Assembly (NCBI GenBank): GCA_021292105.1
Contig: CM037866.1
Coordinates: forward strand, 2,155,256-2,219,255
Reading direction: 5' to 3'
Length of the DNA stretch: 64,000 nt
Source: Anadara kagoshimensis
Lineage: Eukaryota; Mollusca; Bivalvia; Arcoida; Arcidae
The notes under the pieces were generated by a model. That model was not told where the DNA came from and searched no databases. It was given only the letters and a program-made list of their open reading frames with translations. Shown here piece after piece: positions 22,422 through 37,400 of the stretch. Position 1 is the stretch's first letter. Each line of letters starts with the position of its first letter. Position numbers and translations under genes: made by a program.

Positions 22422-25400
22422 CTAGAAATAAATTAAAATATAACTCATAAATTCTAAATGTGACATAGTCTCAAGCAAAGTCTGTACTTATTGACAAATT
22501 AATGGACCAACTAAAACTATATCAATTCCTAATTTTAAGATTTTTCTTGCATAATGATTAGTTAACTTGCTGGGTACATAAAACTTTGTTCGGGAATCTT
22601 CAGGGGTATATACAAGTACACAACGTTTAGCAGTAAAAGGGAAGTAATTTGTACACTGCTCTTAACTCTAGATACGGTAAACAAACATGGTGACAACCTC
22701 TAGATAGGGTAAACAAACATGGTGACAACCTCTAGATACGGTAAACAAACATGGTGACAACCTCTAGATACGGTAAACAAACATGGTGACAACCTCTAGA
22801 TACGGTAAACAAACATGGTGACAACCTCTAGATACGGTAAACAAACATGGTGACAACCTCTAGATACGGTAAACAAACATGGTGACAACCTCTAGATACG
22901 CGGTAAACAAACATGGTGACAACCTCTAGATACGGTAAACAAACATGGTGACAACCTCTAGATACGGTAAACAAACATGGTGACATCTTTCATAAGTTAC
23001 ACAGGATAAGAAATTAAAGTTAAACAGACCAAAATTTTACTGCTTTGAAGGGTGACCGGCCTTGCAGTTCAGGGTGCAAAAATCTTTGACAGGGTTAATG
23101 GGGCTGTGTAACCTGTCAAAAGCCTGTATAACTTATAATGTATCATGATATACCTGGTAATAATATTCTTACCTAATTCATTAGCAGCTGTAAATGTAGT
23201 TGTTCCAGACCTAGTGTCATAGTGACTGTTAGCGAATGCTAGGAAACTACGCTGTAAACGGCGATGTCGTATTACAAAGAATGACAACACAACAACCAGC
23301 GCTATGACGACCACGGACACTGACACTGCTATTGCTATGACGTTGGTTTTTGACAGCACTATAGTTTGTTTGGATGGCTCACTAATAATCACTGAAACAA
23401 GAAACAATAAGATAGTATTTATTAGGTTCATACAAATTAGGAGATAAGTGTGTTGCATTTGAAGAGTTGCAACAGTAAAATCAATGTTTTGTGGTCACAA
23501 CTCTTCAAATGCAGCACAGTTATCTCCATTCTAAATAACAACCTTTCACACAAAATGTTTCTCCATTTTAAATAATACTATAAAATCAACTGAATTTAAA
23601 TTAATGTAGATTTCCGCTGCTCCAATTAGACTTTATGTTTTGTACAAATGCATAAATGTAGACCCATATCTTTACACCAAAAATATAGTTCTATTACATA
23701 ATAGTAAATTCAAAAGTCTAATTATTACACCTCAGATAAGATTATTGAATTTTGATTGTTTTCTTTTGTAATCACTGTTTCCCACTTTTGACCAAAAAAA
23801 TCTCTGCTTTGTTTCACTCTTTCCCACTTTTGACCAAAATAATCTCTGCTTTGTTAACTATTGACCTGGTCAATATTAATAACTGGCAATGGCATTTAAA
23901 TTTCAATACAAACTATAAATTCATTCAAATTTTGAAACAAACTATAGACATTAAAACAACGGGAATACAAATTTTTGCTGTATTTTTTTCTCCTTATAAC
24001 ATTAAGTGGTCTCAAACAAAATTCAATATAATAAAAATGTACGAGGTCAATGTAGTGAAATGAGGTCCCTAGATCTGACCCTCTCAGTGGTCAGACCTTG
24101 AAGGTCAGGGTTAGGGTCCTCATTTCACCATATAGAACTCATACACAGTAAATAATTGTATAATACATACTTGATCCAGCAACATCTACTATATATGAGA
24201 ATGTCCCTGGATATCCCTGGTAAGCAGCCACTCGGACTTTGTATGAGGATTTTACTCCTGGTTTTGGTTGAACTATTACACTTGTATTTGTTGTTTTTGT
24301 CAGATATACAAATTTAGCGTCCTGATGATAATGTACCATTTTATTATCAAATTCTGTCTGTTTTTCATATATCTCGTATGTCTGAAAATTGAGAAATATT
24401 AAAATATTAATGTGTATCTGGCAGTAAAATTTGAGAAATATTAAAATGTTAGTGCATATTTTAGTAGATTAGATGAGAGACCCCCCTTTCCATCTCAATT
24501 TGTAGATGTCTATTTATTATGATTCAAAGTTAATCAATAATATTTCTTAATAAATAAACCCAACATAGAGCACACAACTCTCAAATCACCAGTTGAAGAG
24601 ATCGTGGGTTTGAATCCCGACTGGGTTTGACCAAGACTTGAATTTAGAAATCAAAGTCATGAGATCCTTCAAAAGAAACATAAAACATCACTCTCCAATA
24701 TCAGACCACCACTCTTCCATCCAAGAACACCATTTTTAAATCCAAGAACACAACTCTCCAATCTCAGAACACCATTTGGCACTAATGGATTTGCAAAAAT
24801 TTGTTACAATGATGAAATGTACATACCAGAGGAATATTTTTAGGAAAGTCTTCAGGACGAATCCATGCGAGTCGCACTGTTCCATCATTCTCAATGATTC
24901 TTTGGAAATCTAATGGTTCACCAATAGAAGCTGAAAAAATAAATATAACCAATATTAATAATATCCACCAAAATCAAGCTCTCCTCCAAATATTATAAAC
25001 GAATCAAAGTACTGAAAGTACTGTAAGACAATCTAATGAGAAAAAATGAATCCACACAGCCAAGCTTTCCTCAATGCAAGTGATAATTAAGAAACCAATA
25101 ATCAGAAATAATCAGATGCATAGAGAATGAACAAAATATGGCATTATAGAGAATTTTGAACTGTAATTTTTCATATTCACTTCTAAAAATGTTTTAATTA
25201 TGATTTATATTAACAGCCAAGTATACATGCATGACATTTTTTTTGTTTTTATTTTTTATTTCTTCATATCCATGAATATTGATTGGAAATTTGTGGAAAT
25301 TCATCCCATTTTTACATACATTTACAAGTACAGTCGAAACCACTTAATTGCATATCGGATAATCGCATAAATCGGTTAATCGCATAGGATTTTGAAATCC

Positions 25401-28400
25401 AAAACCATTTCTTATTTATTCTATTGAAAATTACCCGCATAATTGCATAGCCAAAAATGCCCAACTCCGGTTAATCGCATAGAAAATTTCCCGACCCGAT
25501 CCCAAAACCCTAGGATTTTAAAAAAATATCATAATTTTTCTTCAAAATACGATGTGCACTTGATTTCATTTCCAGGTTTTGTGACAAATCCAAGATCGTC
25601 ACCGTTATCAAGGGAAAGTGTCAAATATGTTTATTATACAGACGTAGAAGAACATTTGTATTTAATGAATAAAATATGTTGTATAAATTGTGTTTACTTG
25701 TTTGTGTTTTGTATTTTTTCCTTCTTTCTGAACATATCGCGGTACTCCAGAAAAGCAGTCGCCATTTTGAATATTTATTGGTTGTCTCCCTTATCGGGAA
25801 TTTACTAAAATGTGTATCGCCGATGACACAAAACCTAACAGAACTCACAGGTGTTTAACTTATTTACAATGGGTCATTCCGATTAGCCATTTAGAGCTGT
25901 TTGAAGTTTTAATTGTGTAAATATTCCGATACAAACAGTAACTTCAGTGACATATGTCAGTTATAATTTTAATTGTTAAAAAAACACAGTGGTAGGTTAA
26001 GAAACTGAAACCAATGATAGTAAAGTAAACATCGGGATTATTCTATGATCACAGGAGACAACACTTTGATTATTAAAATAACAATGATTGGAATAAAAAC
26101 TGCAATTAAAATTAGAAAAAGTTCTAATGTTGTTTATCACGATCTTTGATGGTGATCTGAAAAAAGAAGAAACTAACAAAAAGTTCAGTTACTTCACCAA
26201 TAGACGGAATTTATTTTCATGGAATTTTTCCTAAGTTTCTTATTTTACAACTTAAAAAATTATTATAACTTAATAAAATTATTAAAAAAAATATCGTTTT
26301 AATAACTTGATGTAGATGCCGTTTTATTTACACATTATCGAGCACATGTTACACTTCTTAGTAATACTATCAAACCGGAAGTTATCAAGTTTTTGTATTC
26401 TATTCAACTCGTGGCTAAAAAACGACAACAACAACACTTTTTAAATTATTTTATTCTCGGGATTATCATCTTTCTTTTTGTTAAAAACAAGAAGTGTAGA
26501 CATGTTACTTATTCTGAAATTATTTACAAGTACAATGTACTTTATGACAACTGTAGATGTAGACCCCCCCAGCATGCGTCTCGAGTCCCGACATCGGATA
26601 TTCTTGCTTATCGGTTAATTGCATATATCGGTTAATCGCATAGAATTTTGAATCACGGAGCCTATGCGATTAACCGGGTTCGACTGTACTATTAAATCTA
26701 ATAATTCAGTATTGTCTTGCTAGGATGGGAGTGTTTTGTTATCCTACAATGATGAATATAATATTTTGCTATTATTAAACATACACATAGTTTAAAACAG
26801 TCATTTATTGATCCATGTTAATTCTGTTTGAATGCCAAACAAAATTATTTTACTTCATTTTTAAATTGACGTTAACATTATGAATGTGGTACTATATTTA
26901 CTTACGTATTGTAAAAACATATTTTTCGGATAACGACGACATGTTCCCAGAAGACGATACCAACACCTTATAGGTCGCACTCGTATTAAACTTTGTCAAA
27001 CTCATTGATAATTTAAAATTCTTGGTATTTTTATATGGTGTAAAAGTTCTCGGTTTCTTATTGCCTTCTTGAACTGATACCATGTAATTCTGAAACATGA
27101 AAGATAAACATATATAAGTAACACGATCTCACCCTCCAACTCCCCCCCCCCCTTCTCATTTCTGGACATAAATTACAGGCAGTTGACTTCATTTTTAACA
27201 GTAACAGATTGATTGAATAAGGTTTTACATCCCAGTCAAGGATAATTCACTTATATTGAAACATCACCAGGTATAGGTGAAATGACAGAAATTTTTATCT
27301 TTGCAGTGCGCTCGGGGCAATGTGCAGGGAGGGTTCTTCAATGTGACATGCCTGCCGTAAGACAGGACATCAGTTTTAAGATCTCTTCCAAAGAACCCCT
27401 TGACTTTCATTCTAGATGCAGAATGCTTGCCAAAAGAACAGTCACCAAGCCTTGGTAAGAACCAACCAGAGTTCAAATTCATAATGCAAATCTTTGAGGA
27501 AAATCTGAGACATTTGAATTTACTCAATAAGTTTTATTTGTGTCTATGTAAGTAACCTAACTCTGGCCCAATTCTCCACAAGGAGAGATGGACATAAGTC
27601 AAGTAAGTCAAGTAACCTAACTACTCACTAGGGATATCACAATATACTGATATACCGGTATATTGCGATTTTGATAAAAATTGTATTGTATCGCAATATG
27701 TTGCTCCTTACCAGTATTTAATAATATTTTCACAGCTTTTGAAAATCAATTCTTTTATCCGTATTTTTTGTATTTTCTTATAACATTTAAGTTTGAAATC
27801 GAATTCAGTCAGTTTATCTCTTTACGCCAAAAAAAGTATCTGTCACATGGGCTTTTGTAAGACAGAGTAAATCATATATACAAACGTCCATGTGATGTAG
27901 TCAAGTAAACACATGGTGGAACAACAGTACGAATTAAAGTTATTCATAACAAAATATAGAAAAAGAATATTTGGCAATATATTGTGGTATGTATTGCAAT
28001 ACACTCTTTTAATTGCAATATATTGTGGCATGTATTGCAATACACTCTACTTATATGCAATAATTGTGGTAAGCTATGGGGTATCGTGACACCACTACTA
28101 CTCACCACAGTAACACCTGGATAGGACACGGTGCCTGCCATGTTAACTTTCCACTAGTGGCATCAATCTGACTAAAATGAACCTCTTCTGGTTACCCCGA
28201 TGTCTGAAAATAAATATTTACACGTCTAATGTTTTGTTTATTGAAATCTTCAGAGACCAATTATATGATCATAATTATCATAAGTAAACATAATCATGGT
28301 CATTCACTTTCTCCCGAGGCATAAACTTGTAAGGTAATTTATTGTCCAGTGTTTGGACATGCATTTCATTAGTTTTAGATAAGAAGAGTTTTAAGATTTT

Positions 28401-31400
28401 TGCCCCCTAGGTCACCTTGACCTAGTTTTGGTAGCAATGGCAACGCCACAAACAAATCTGAATCACACTGGCCCATGGATACTTCTGACTAAGTTTCATT
28501 GAAATCTGTTCATCAGTTTCAAAGAAGAAGTCGAACAATTGGTGTTAAGTGCTAGGGATGAATGCATGTACACAAGCCTGCACAATGCTGTTTGAAAATA
28601 TGCCTCTCCCAAGGTTCAATGTTTCTATGGTAACTATGAATTTGACATAAATGTATCAAGGGGATTTTATTGGTGTTCTAATGAAGTACAATTACCTGGT
28701 CCTATCTGCCGAGTGTGTACAGGACTGAGGGGACATATTCCTGGAGATGTTATCGCTATTCTGAAGGAGTATGATTCACATGACCGTAGATCGGTGATGA
28801 CCATGTCTTGTTTACCGACGACGGATTGACGGAAGGCTTTCTTGGCGATGTTTCTATCTTCCAGATAAATAGGATTATAACTATAGTAAACTGTATATTC
28901 CTGAAAAATATGACCAAAAAAATCTTAGTTACTTGATGCTATAGTAGAGCTTGATCCCACAGGAGGACCCAGTTTTTTAATAATTTCTTAAATAAGATTT
29001 TATTCAACTTAAATCTGGTAAATTTTAACGATCTATTATGCTGTAAATAAAAAGTGTCAACAAATTAGAATGTAGATGAAATCACAAAATAAAAATACAT
29101 TTTGTTGCTAAGGACTTTCTGCGTGATTGTTAAGTACATCAACTAGGTAAAACATTGACCTTCACCTGCCCTTCACCTCCAAAAGTTGTAAATCACTAGC
29201 TTACTGTAGGAACCACTGTGGCTGTGACAGTGAAATACTCTTTATATCCATAGAAAATCAAATAAATCTGAATAAAGATCGATATTTTTCACTTACTTGT
29301 ATCTAGTTGTAACAGGAAATCTGTATGCGCAACCGCGATTGTCATAAAATATGTCTGTAGAAAGGCAAATGTTGGCGGTATGGGGATTTAACATGTTGAA
29401 AAACCAGGCAAATGGCGGATTCTGTTGCGCATATGACGTAAAATGTCACCAAAGACATCACTTCCGGTGTAAACATCGTCATTTTCGCATGTATAAAATC
29501 CCCATACCGCCAACATTTTCCTTTCTACAGACATATTTTATGACAATCGCCGATGCGCATACAGATTTCCTATTATGACTAGGTACAAGTATGTGAATAA
29601 TATCAACCTTTATTTAAATTTATTTGATTTTCTATGGATATGAAGAGTATTTCACTGTCACAGTCACAGTGGTTCCTACAGTAAGCCAATTTAGCTAAAA
29701 ACAACACTAATACACATAAAGTATCTTTAAACCTCGAAAATTTAGACACCTCATAACTACATCACAATACAGTATGAATGACATAAGCTACACCAAATTA
29801 ATTTTCAATTTGTCAGATTTTTATTTTTATCAAACTCACCGTGTCTGCTGGAGCACCTGCAGGTTGATCCCATCTAACAGTTAACTGTCCAGGAGCTTTA
29901 CTTGTAAATGTTAAATTATTAGGAACTTCCAAAATATTTCCTACAATATAAAATAATAATTGAAAATTCTATCAAGTAAAAGAATCAGTTATCACCATGA
30001 ATCAGTCTGAATGAGAAATGGCAGGGATTCAAAATTCCCCAGCTCTGAGGTTCAGGACCAATTGATTTTACACTAGGACCCTTGATATTGAAACTGAAAA
30101 AGTCAGAAGCTGTTTTATTTTTTTTTACCAGCATAACAATACTTCTTCCATATGTTAATATAATTTCAATGACCTTTCAATGATGGTATTGGACTTTCAG
30201 AGCTTTATGTGCGACATGCCAAAAATAAAGACAAGGGGTCCTGGACCTTCCATAACAAAACATAATTTTGAATCTCTGAATGGGTTCAAACTCCTGGCCA
30301 GGTCTCACTCAAAACTTGAAAGTGGGTATTGACTTTTCTTTCGCCAAGAACTCATCATTACGAAATGAAAGTCAGAATTTGTTTTATCTTAAATGAGCTT
30401 TAACATGTTTAATGAGTTATTGACTCAAATAATTAGACTTAAGAATTTCCTCTACCTAACACAAAAGGTATCATTTAGGTGATATTACTGAGACTATTAC
30501 TGTCTAGACCCTAAGTAACTTATAGTGTTTACTTCCAATATGGGAGATCTGGGTTCCAAAGCTGGCCGCGTCTGGACAAGACTTGAAAATAGGTAAAACA
30601 TGTTCTTTTTCCATCAGTTTTGGCATTAAGAAATTAAAGTCATTGGGTTCTTCAATAAAGACCTTAATAACTGATGTCCTGTCACCACAGGCATGTTTAA
30701 GAACCCTATCTGCATATTACCCTTCACTTAAAAAGCATAAATTCCTACCACTTCACCCATAACTGGTGATGTCTCAGTATAAGTGAAACATTCTTGACTG
30801 GGATGTTAAACCCTAATCCCAAACTAACTACTTTGATATTATTGTTTCACTCCACAATTCCAAAACTGATAACCTTGATATTAAAGAAAGATTCTGGGGT
30901 GTAAACACCATTATTCCACTTCACTTCAAATACTAAGGAGACCTACCTTTTGCTTTATAAGGTATAGTCTTGCTAGGTCCAGTACCATGGTCATTATGGG
31001 CCTGTACATCAAACACATAGTAATATCCCCAACATAACTTATCAACTACAATATAAATACAATATTTTATAAGGTATAGTCTTGCTAGGTCCAGTACCAT
31101 GGTCATTATGGGCCTGTACATCAAACACATAGTAATATCCCCAACATAACTTATCAACTACAATATAAATACAATATTTTATAAGGTATAGTCCTGCTAG
31201 GTCCAGTACCATGGTCATTATGGGCCTGTACATCAAACACATAGTAATATCCCCAACATAACTTATCAACTACAATATAAATACAATATTTTATAAGGTA
31301 TAGTCCTGCTAGGTCCAGTACCGTGGTCATTATGGGCCTGTACATCAAACACATAGTAATATCCCCAACATAACTTATCAACTACAATATAAATACAATA

Positions 31401-34400
31401 TTTTATAAGGTATAGTCCTGCTAGGTCCAGTACCATGGTCATTATGGGCCTGTACATCAAACACATAGTAATATCCCCAACATAACTTATCAACTACAAT
31501 ATAAATACAATATTTTATAAGGTATAGTCCTGCTAGGTCCAGTACCATGGTCATTATGGGCCTGTACATCAAACACATAGTAATATCCCCAACATAACTT
31601 ATCAACTACAATATAAAGTTAAATACAATAATTATAAGAACATATAAAGACTATCTACCACCAAACTAGCAGAATTTACACCACATCAAACTAGAGCTGT
31701 CCCTTGAGTGCCATATACCCCCGGCCCCCAACATTTAATGTTTTTCCACAGCCTTGACCATTCTGATTTGACCTGACACACCTTTAGACCATATCGATTA
31801 TTCATGTGAAGTTTATAACAGTTTTCCAAAGCAATTATGAGATATGGCTGGGAAATGATTTTACACAGACAAACATACAGACAGGCAGACAGACAGACAG
31901 ACACACACATACACACAAGCAGATGGATGAACAGACAGACAGATAGACATGGTGTGCCCCCCTCTAGCAAACTAGTGCAAATCAGTCGGGAGGGTGAGGG
32001 TATAAAATACAATTTTTTTTGTATCATGGCAGCTATGAACAAGGGCTTTTAGAAAAAGCAAGATTCCAAGATGAGAGGCAATTGTTGTATTTGAATAATT
32101 CATCACTCCTAAAATTCAATGAAACAGAACAGGAAAACAACATGCATAACAACACATTTCATTGATCATTCCTGTAAAGTGTCATCCATATCTAATGGAG
32201 GGTATTGGAGAACTGATGTGGACAAAAAATGTGACACACAGACATCCAGATGATGGACAGATGGTCAGAATGCAGAACTATATCCTCTCGTGAATTTCTC
32301 AGAAAAAGAAATGTTGCAATTATCATGATTATTGTCTTGTTAAAGTTTGTCTTTCATTCTTCAAAATTTAAAACATTGAAAGTGCAAATATAACATACCT
32401 TAATGAAAGCTAGCATGGCGATAATCAGACCCAGGATTGGTAAGTATATTACTTTTTTCAGAAATTTTTTTGGTCATTAGCAACACATATATACCAAGAT
32501 GAAAAATATTGAAAAAAAAACCATATAAGATCTACTAACACTCATGTACAAATAAAAACATATATTTACTTATTATCTTTATCATTGTTGTGTGGCTACT
32601 GCATGATTTTGTCAGAATCATTCTTTTTGTATATCACAGATTTATGAGATTACAAAACAAATTGTTCAAAAGGGTGAAAAAAATTTAGGTTTGGCTTTAC
32701 CAAATAAAGCCCATCTGGAAACAGGGGAAAAAACACATTTGTTTGTTTGTTTGGCCTTAATACAGTACTTACTCTGAAAATGTGGGTCAGTAGTTGTTTT
32801 TGTTTGTTCATCTTCCCAGGCATCTTGATATGACACAACATAATCCTTGACTATTTTAGGGTCCTTAAATGGTGATTTCCAAGTTAACAAGGCGCTAGAA
32901 CCATTCCCTGTGACAGCCAGATCATCGACTGCCTTCTGTATGGCACCAGTGTCGTATACCATGGTTTTGACGTCAGTTTTACTCCCTTCTCCAGCAACTG
33001 TAAAGGCTGTTACCTGTAATACAACAAAAACAAACTAGAACTGTCTCCTGAGAGCCAAATACCCCCGCCCCCAACAAGTTTTCCTGCGACCTTGACCTTT
33101 CCAATGTGACCTTTGTTCAAGGCCATGACACACCTTAGGACCATGAAGATTTTTCATGTGAAGTTTTATAACAGTCATCCAAAGAAGCAATAAGATATGG
33201 CCCGGACATGATTTTAAACGGACAGACAGACATGGTGATTCCTATATACCCCTCTAAAACTAGTTTGCGGGTGATATAAATATTAGAAGTTATCCAAAAC
33301 GTAGCAAAACAAACATCTATTGGCCACTTGAATGTTGTACTATTTGATTGATGTTTCATAAATCAGAAGTCTCCATTTAGGGCCACACATTGAAGAATGG
33401 GGTTTGCCGCTATACCACGTGATACCCTCTAACGTTTGTGCGGTACACCTATTTCCATTGGATATGGAATTGCATTATCAGTTATATCTAAGGTCTAACT
33501 ATGGTTCAGATTTTTTAAATTACTTATAAGGAGACCTTTTATATCCCCATTTAGGGACCAACTCCTTTCATACCAGTTAATTAAGAATGACTTACCCAAA
33601 ATTCATATTCTTTTCCAAATGATAATTCTTGACTTGACAGCCGGAATGTAAAGTTTGTTTTGCCTTCAGCGGGAAAATTTCTGTAGCCAATATCTTTAGA
33701 ATCTTTACTTTGGTAATACAACTGTAAATGATAAAGCATTAACAATTATAATGATTAATACATGTATGTCAATGAAGTATATACAGTGTCATCCATAACA
33801 GGGCTCTACGATTGCAATTAAACTTCTTGTACTAGTGTGGCGACACCTTTAGGGGTTTCGCGGGAAAGAATGGAACAATCTAGAGGATTTCTATTAATAG
33901 AGCTCATCCACAGAACTTGCCACTCAAAAGTTTAACACAGACCTAAGGGATAAGTGCCAAACCTACCAATACTTTGGTAAAGAATTGGTTACTTTATTAT
34001 GGGTACGAATTCAAAACGGTACGTTAAATTTATTTTGAATGATAGGGCCTGGCCGACTTTAAACAGTTATTGTGGATTTTATGTGCAAGATAGAAAAAAT
34101 ATAAAAATACCGTCTTTTCTGTCAGATCTTAAACATTTTTCGGTCAATGGACGACTTTTTCGTACAATGAACGGCAAGATAGAAAAAATATAAAAATACC
34201 GTCTTTTCCGTCAGATCTTAAACATTTTTCGGTCAATGGACGACTTTTTCGTACAATGAACGGTTATTGAACAGGAGTGCGTTAAACGTAATTGTGTTTT
34301 GGAAAATTCATTTTTTGCATGTTTGACCCCAAAATTTAGTATGATACCGATTTTTCCCAAAAATTTCACCAAGTTAGATAGCCAGATCGTATTAGACTCC

Positions 34401-37400
34401 ATAACCTCAGAAATGTTTAGTAAAATCTATCGAGTAGTTTTCAAGGTCCCCAAGATGCTGATATATGCTGCTAAAAAGGGAAAAGTTGTCGCCTTTATCA
34501 TTTCACATCCAGAGGATGTTCCGAATGAATTCGTCACTATCCTCTAGATTGTTCCATTCTTTACCCAAGATTGAAATATCAATATCTCTCTCTTGAGTAC
34601 AACTGTAGTAGCTCAGTTGGCAGACTGCCCACTTTGTAAGTGGGAGGTTGTGGGTATGAATCTCGGCTGGGTCTGATTTAAGACGTGAAAGTGGGTAGTT
34701 ACTGTCCTTTTGCCAAGCACCCAGCATAACGAAATGAAAGTCGTGGTTCTTTGAGATGGGAAACTTAAAATAAACGAGGTCCTGTGTCAGGTAGGCGTGG
34801 TATGATAAAGAACCCTGCTGTATAATGCCATCAGCGCAACACACACAAATTGTTTTTACACCTTCGCCTAAAGCTTGTGGAGTCTCAATATAAGTTAATT
34901 ATTCTTTACTGGGAAGTTTAACACCATTTAAAAACTCAATTCTCTCTTGAGTTGGTATTTCTTAGATTTTATCTTGTGACCTTGACCCTTGAACTTAGCA
35001 CCTCAATTTGGTATGTTGACACATTGTTTTATGTTGGTTTACATTTCTGCCAAGTTTTATCAAAATCCATCTATAGGCATGGTAGATATGGTGGGGACAC
35101 AATATTGGGAGGGATAAAAGGACATCGGATTGAGTCCGAAAGACTACTGAGTAACGAGCTTGTTGCAGTATGGGCCTGAGATGAAAATCATCTCAGAAAA
35201 TTTCAAAGTCCCAACCCACAACCCTTGACTTCAAAAGCCAGTGACAATACCACGTGGTCATATCTGTCAGTCTATACCACTGTCCTCACCAAATTTGTTT
35301 CCAAAAGGCCCTTTCAGAAGAGAAGAATTTCAGAGAATTTAGTAAATATTACACCTCATTTGCATAATTTATTTAAATTAGGTCAGTGAAAACTGCCTTT
35401 GAAACCTGTTCCATATGTAAAGTGACATGTGTTATAGGAATTAACAAACTTACAATGTTGAAAAAGAAACAAAGTCGGTTATCAGGAAGTAGATGTCTGG
35501 TAGATTTGAAATTGGTACTTGTGACATGGGACCTCATACTGAACTCACGTACAGAATTTCAAGTGGCTGTGTTAAGTAGTTGCTGAGAAAACTGTTACGA
35601 AAAATTTTGTTTCGCAAGGATGGAAGGAAAATGGTAAACCAGTATACCCCTTCCCCTCTTCTTTGAAGCAGGGTTATAATAACAAACTTACATGATATCG
35701 TAATATTTTTCCTCTTCTGTCTCCTGGTGTTCTCCATGATGCGATCAAAATTGTGGGATCTAGGCTGTCAGTTTGAACTTTAAAGCCAACTGGTCTTGTA
35801 GGCACTGCAAATAAAATATCAAAGTACTGAAAGTGCTGAAAGCCAATCTAAAGACTGTTATATCAAAGTACTGAAAGCATACAAGCCTAAAAGTGCTGAA
35901 AGACAATCTAAAACTAAAATATCAAAGTACTGAAAGACGATCTAAAACTGGTCTTATAGGCGCTGTAAAAATAAACTATCAAAGTACTGAAAGTACTGAA
36001 ACACAATCTTAACATGGTTCCCACACTTGACTTCATTCAAAATTCCCTGATAATTCCCTGACAGAATTTTATTTTTACCTGACATTCTAATGCATTTCAA
36101 AACTAGAACACAGCTAATTACATCCATTTAAATTTCTACCCTTAAATTGTCAGTAAAAATAGCAATGATAGCAAAGTGAAAAGCATCATAAAATATTTAA
36201 GCAGTATCATGTGAAAAAGCAACAAACATAAAAGCTCTAGTCGATAATATCTCCTGCTCTGTTCAACAGTGTGGTCCCAAATAAAAAATAGTGTTTATAA
36301 AGAATTGATAGCTATATTAGGCAGTGATGTTGTTGAATTTTCAAAAACTACTTTCTGCCTTTAAAATTGGGAGAATTAAAGTTCTGAAACTTCTTTATGA
36401 CAAGCTGACAATAAATAGCTAGGGTACTTATTTCCAAGACATTATATTGTGACAATATCTGAAATTTTGAAGGTAAGGACAAGTAGATTTAATTGTTGGT
36501 GCATCGCTTATTTTGGGAATTTTAGTGATCAAATCAGGAAATTTAACTCATTTTTTCGAAGGGGAAACTCCATTTCTTTGGTAGTAATTTTAAGCAGGCA
36601 AGTTATATATTACTTACATCCTTCAAAAGTGGAAAATGTTACGGGGTTTGGTGGAGGGTTAAATATTCCCCCATTACGACTTTTCACATAAATAGTCGCC
36701 CTGTAGGTGGTTATGGGACTTAACTTTGTCAGATTGTAGCTTGTTACACTGACATTATATGGCAAAGTTATGTTTCTTCCACTTTTATCATTCCCTTGTT
36801 CTCTGTAAATATAATAAAAACAAAAATTACAATTAACTAATGTCTTGCCTCCTTGGAAAATTAACAGAGAAAGTTTTAAAGGGCCATAAACTCCCTTAAG
36901 TCTTAAGAGGCCATAACTCATAAAACAAAAGGTCATGTAACACTCGATTGTCACTCAACTGGCACTTAATATATCTATTATCTTGACAACTGGATGATCA
37001 GTAGTAATGTGAAATGAAGTAACTTGTTTAAGGTCACACCATGCCAGGATTCAAACCCGCAACCTTTAAATCTGGATTCTGTATCAACAGACCTACATGT
37101 CTCCATATAAGCTTGGAAAAGTCTTTAATATTATGATATAATTTAATTCTCCTTTGTTTTGATTGGTCAGATCTTTTCTGTTACGTTTATCTTATATTGG
37201 ACGACACACAAGAGATATTTGAATTCTTATGCCATTGCCAATTGCCTATGATATTTTTTTCACTTCCTAAGGCTATATTGTTATTTAAATTTTTGACTAA
37301 TTTTGTTGTTGAAAACAATCTATAAATTAAATTATAAGAAATGAAATTTTCCTTTTGTTATGGAAGTATGAAAGAATTCGACAATTTGCACACATAACAT

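Noticed and set aside
30933-31605. Five overlapping ~75-codon open frames on the minus strand
   Set aside because: They are the out-of-frame reading of the 112-bp repeated FN3 exon. The true exon frame gives [15 protein letters not shown].
34603-34680. A tRNA gene (box A and box B present)
   Set aside because: The arms do not pair into a cloverleaf and the sequence continues into the SINE body, so it is a tRNA-derived retroposon.
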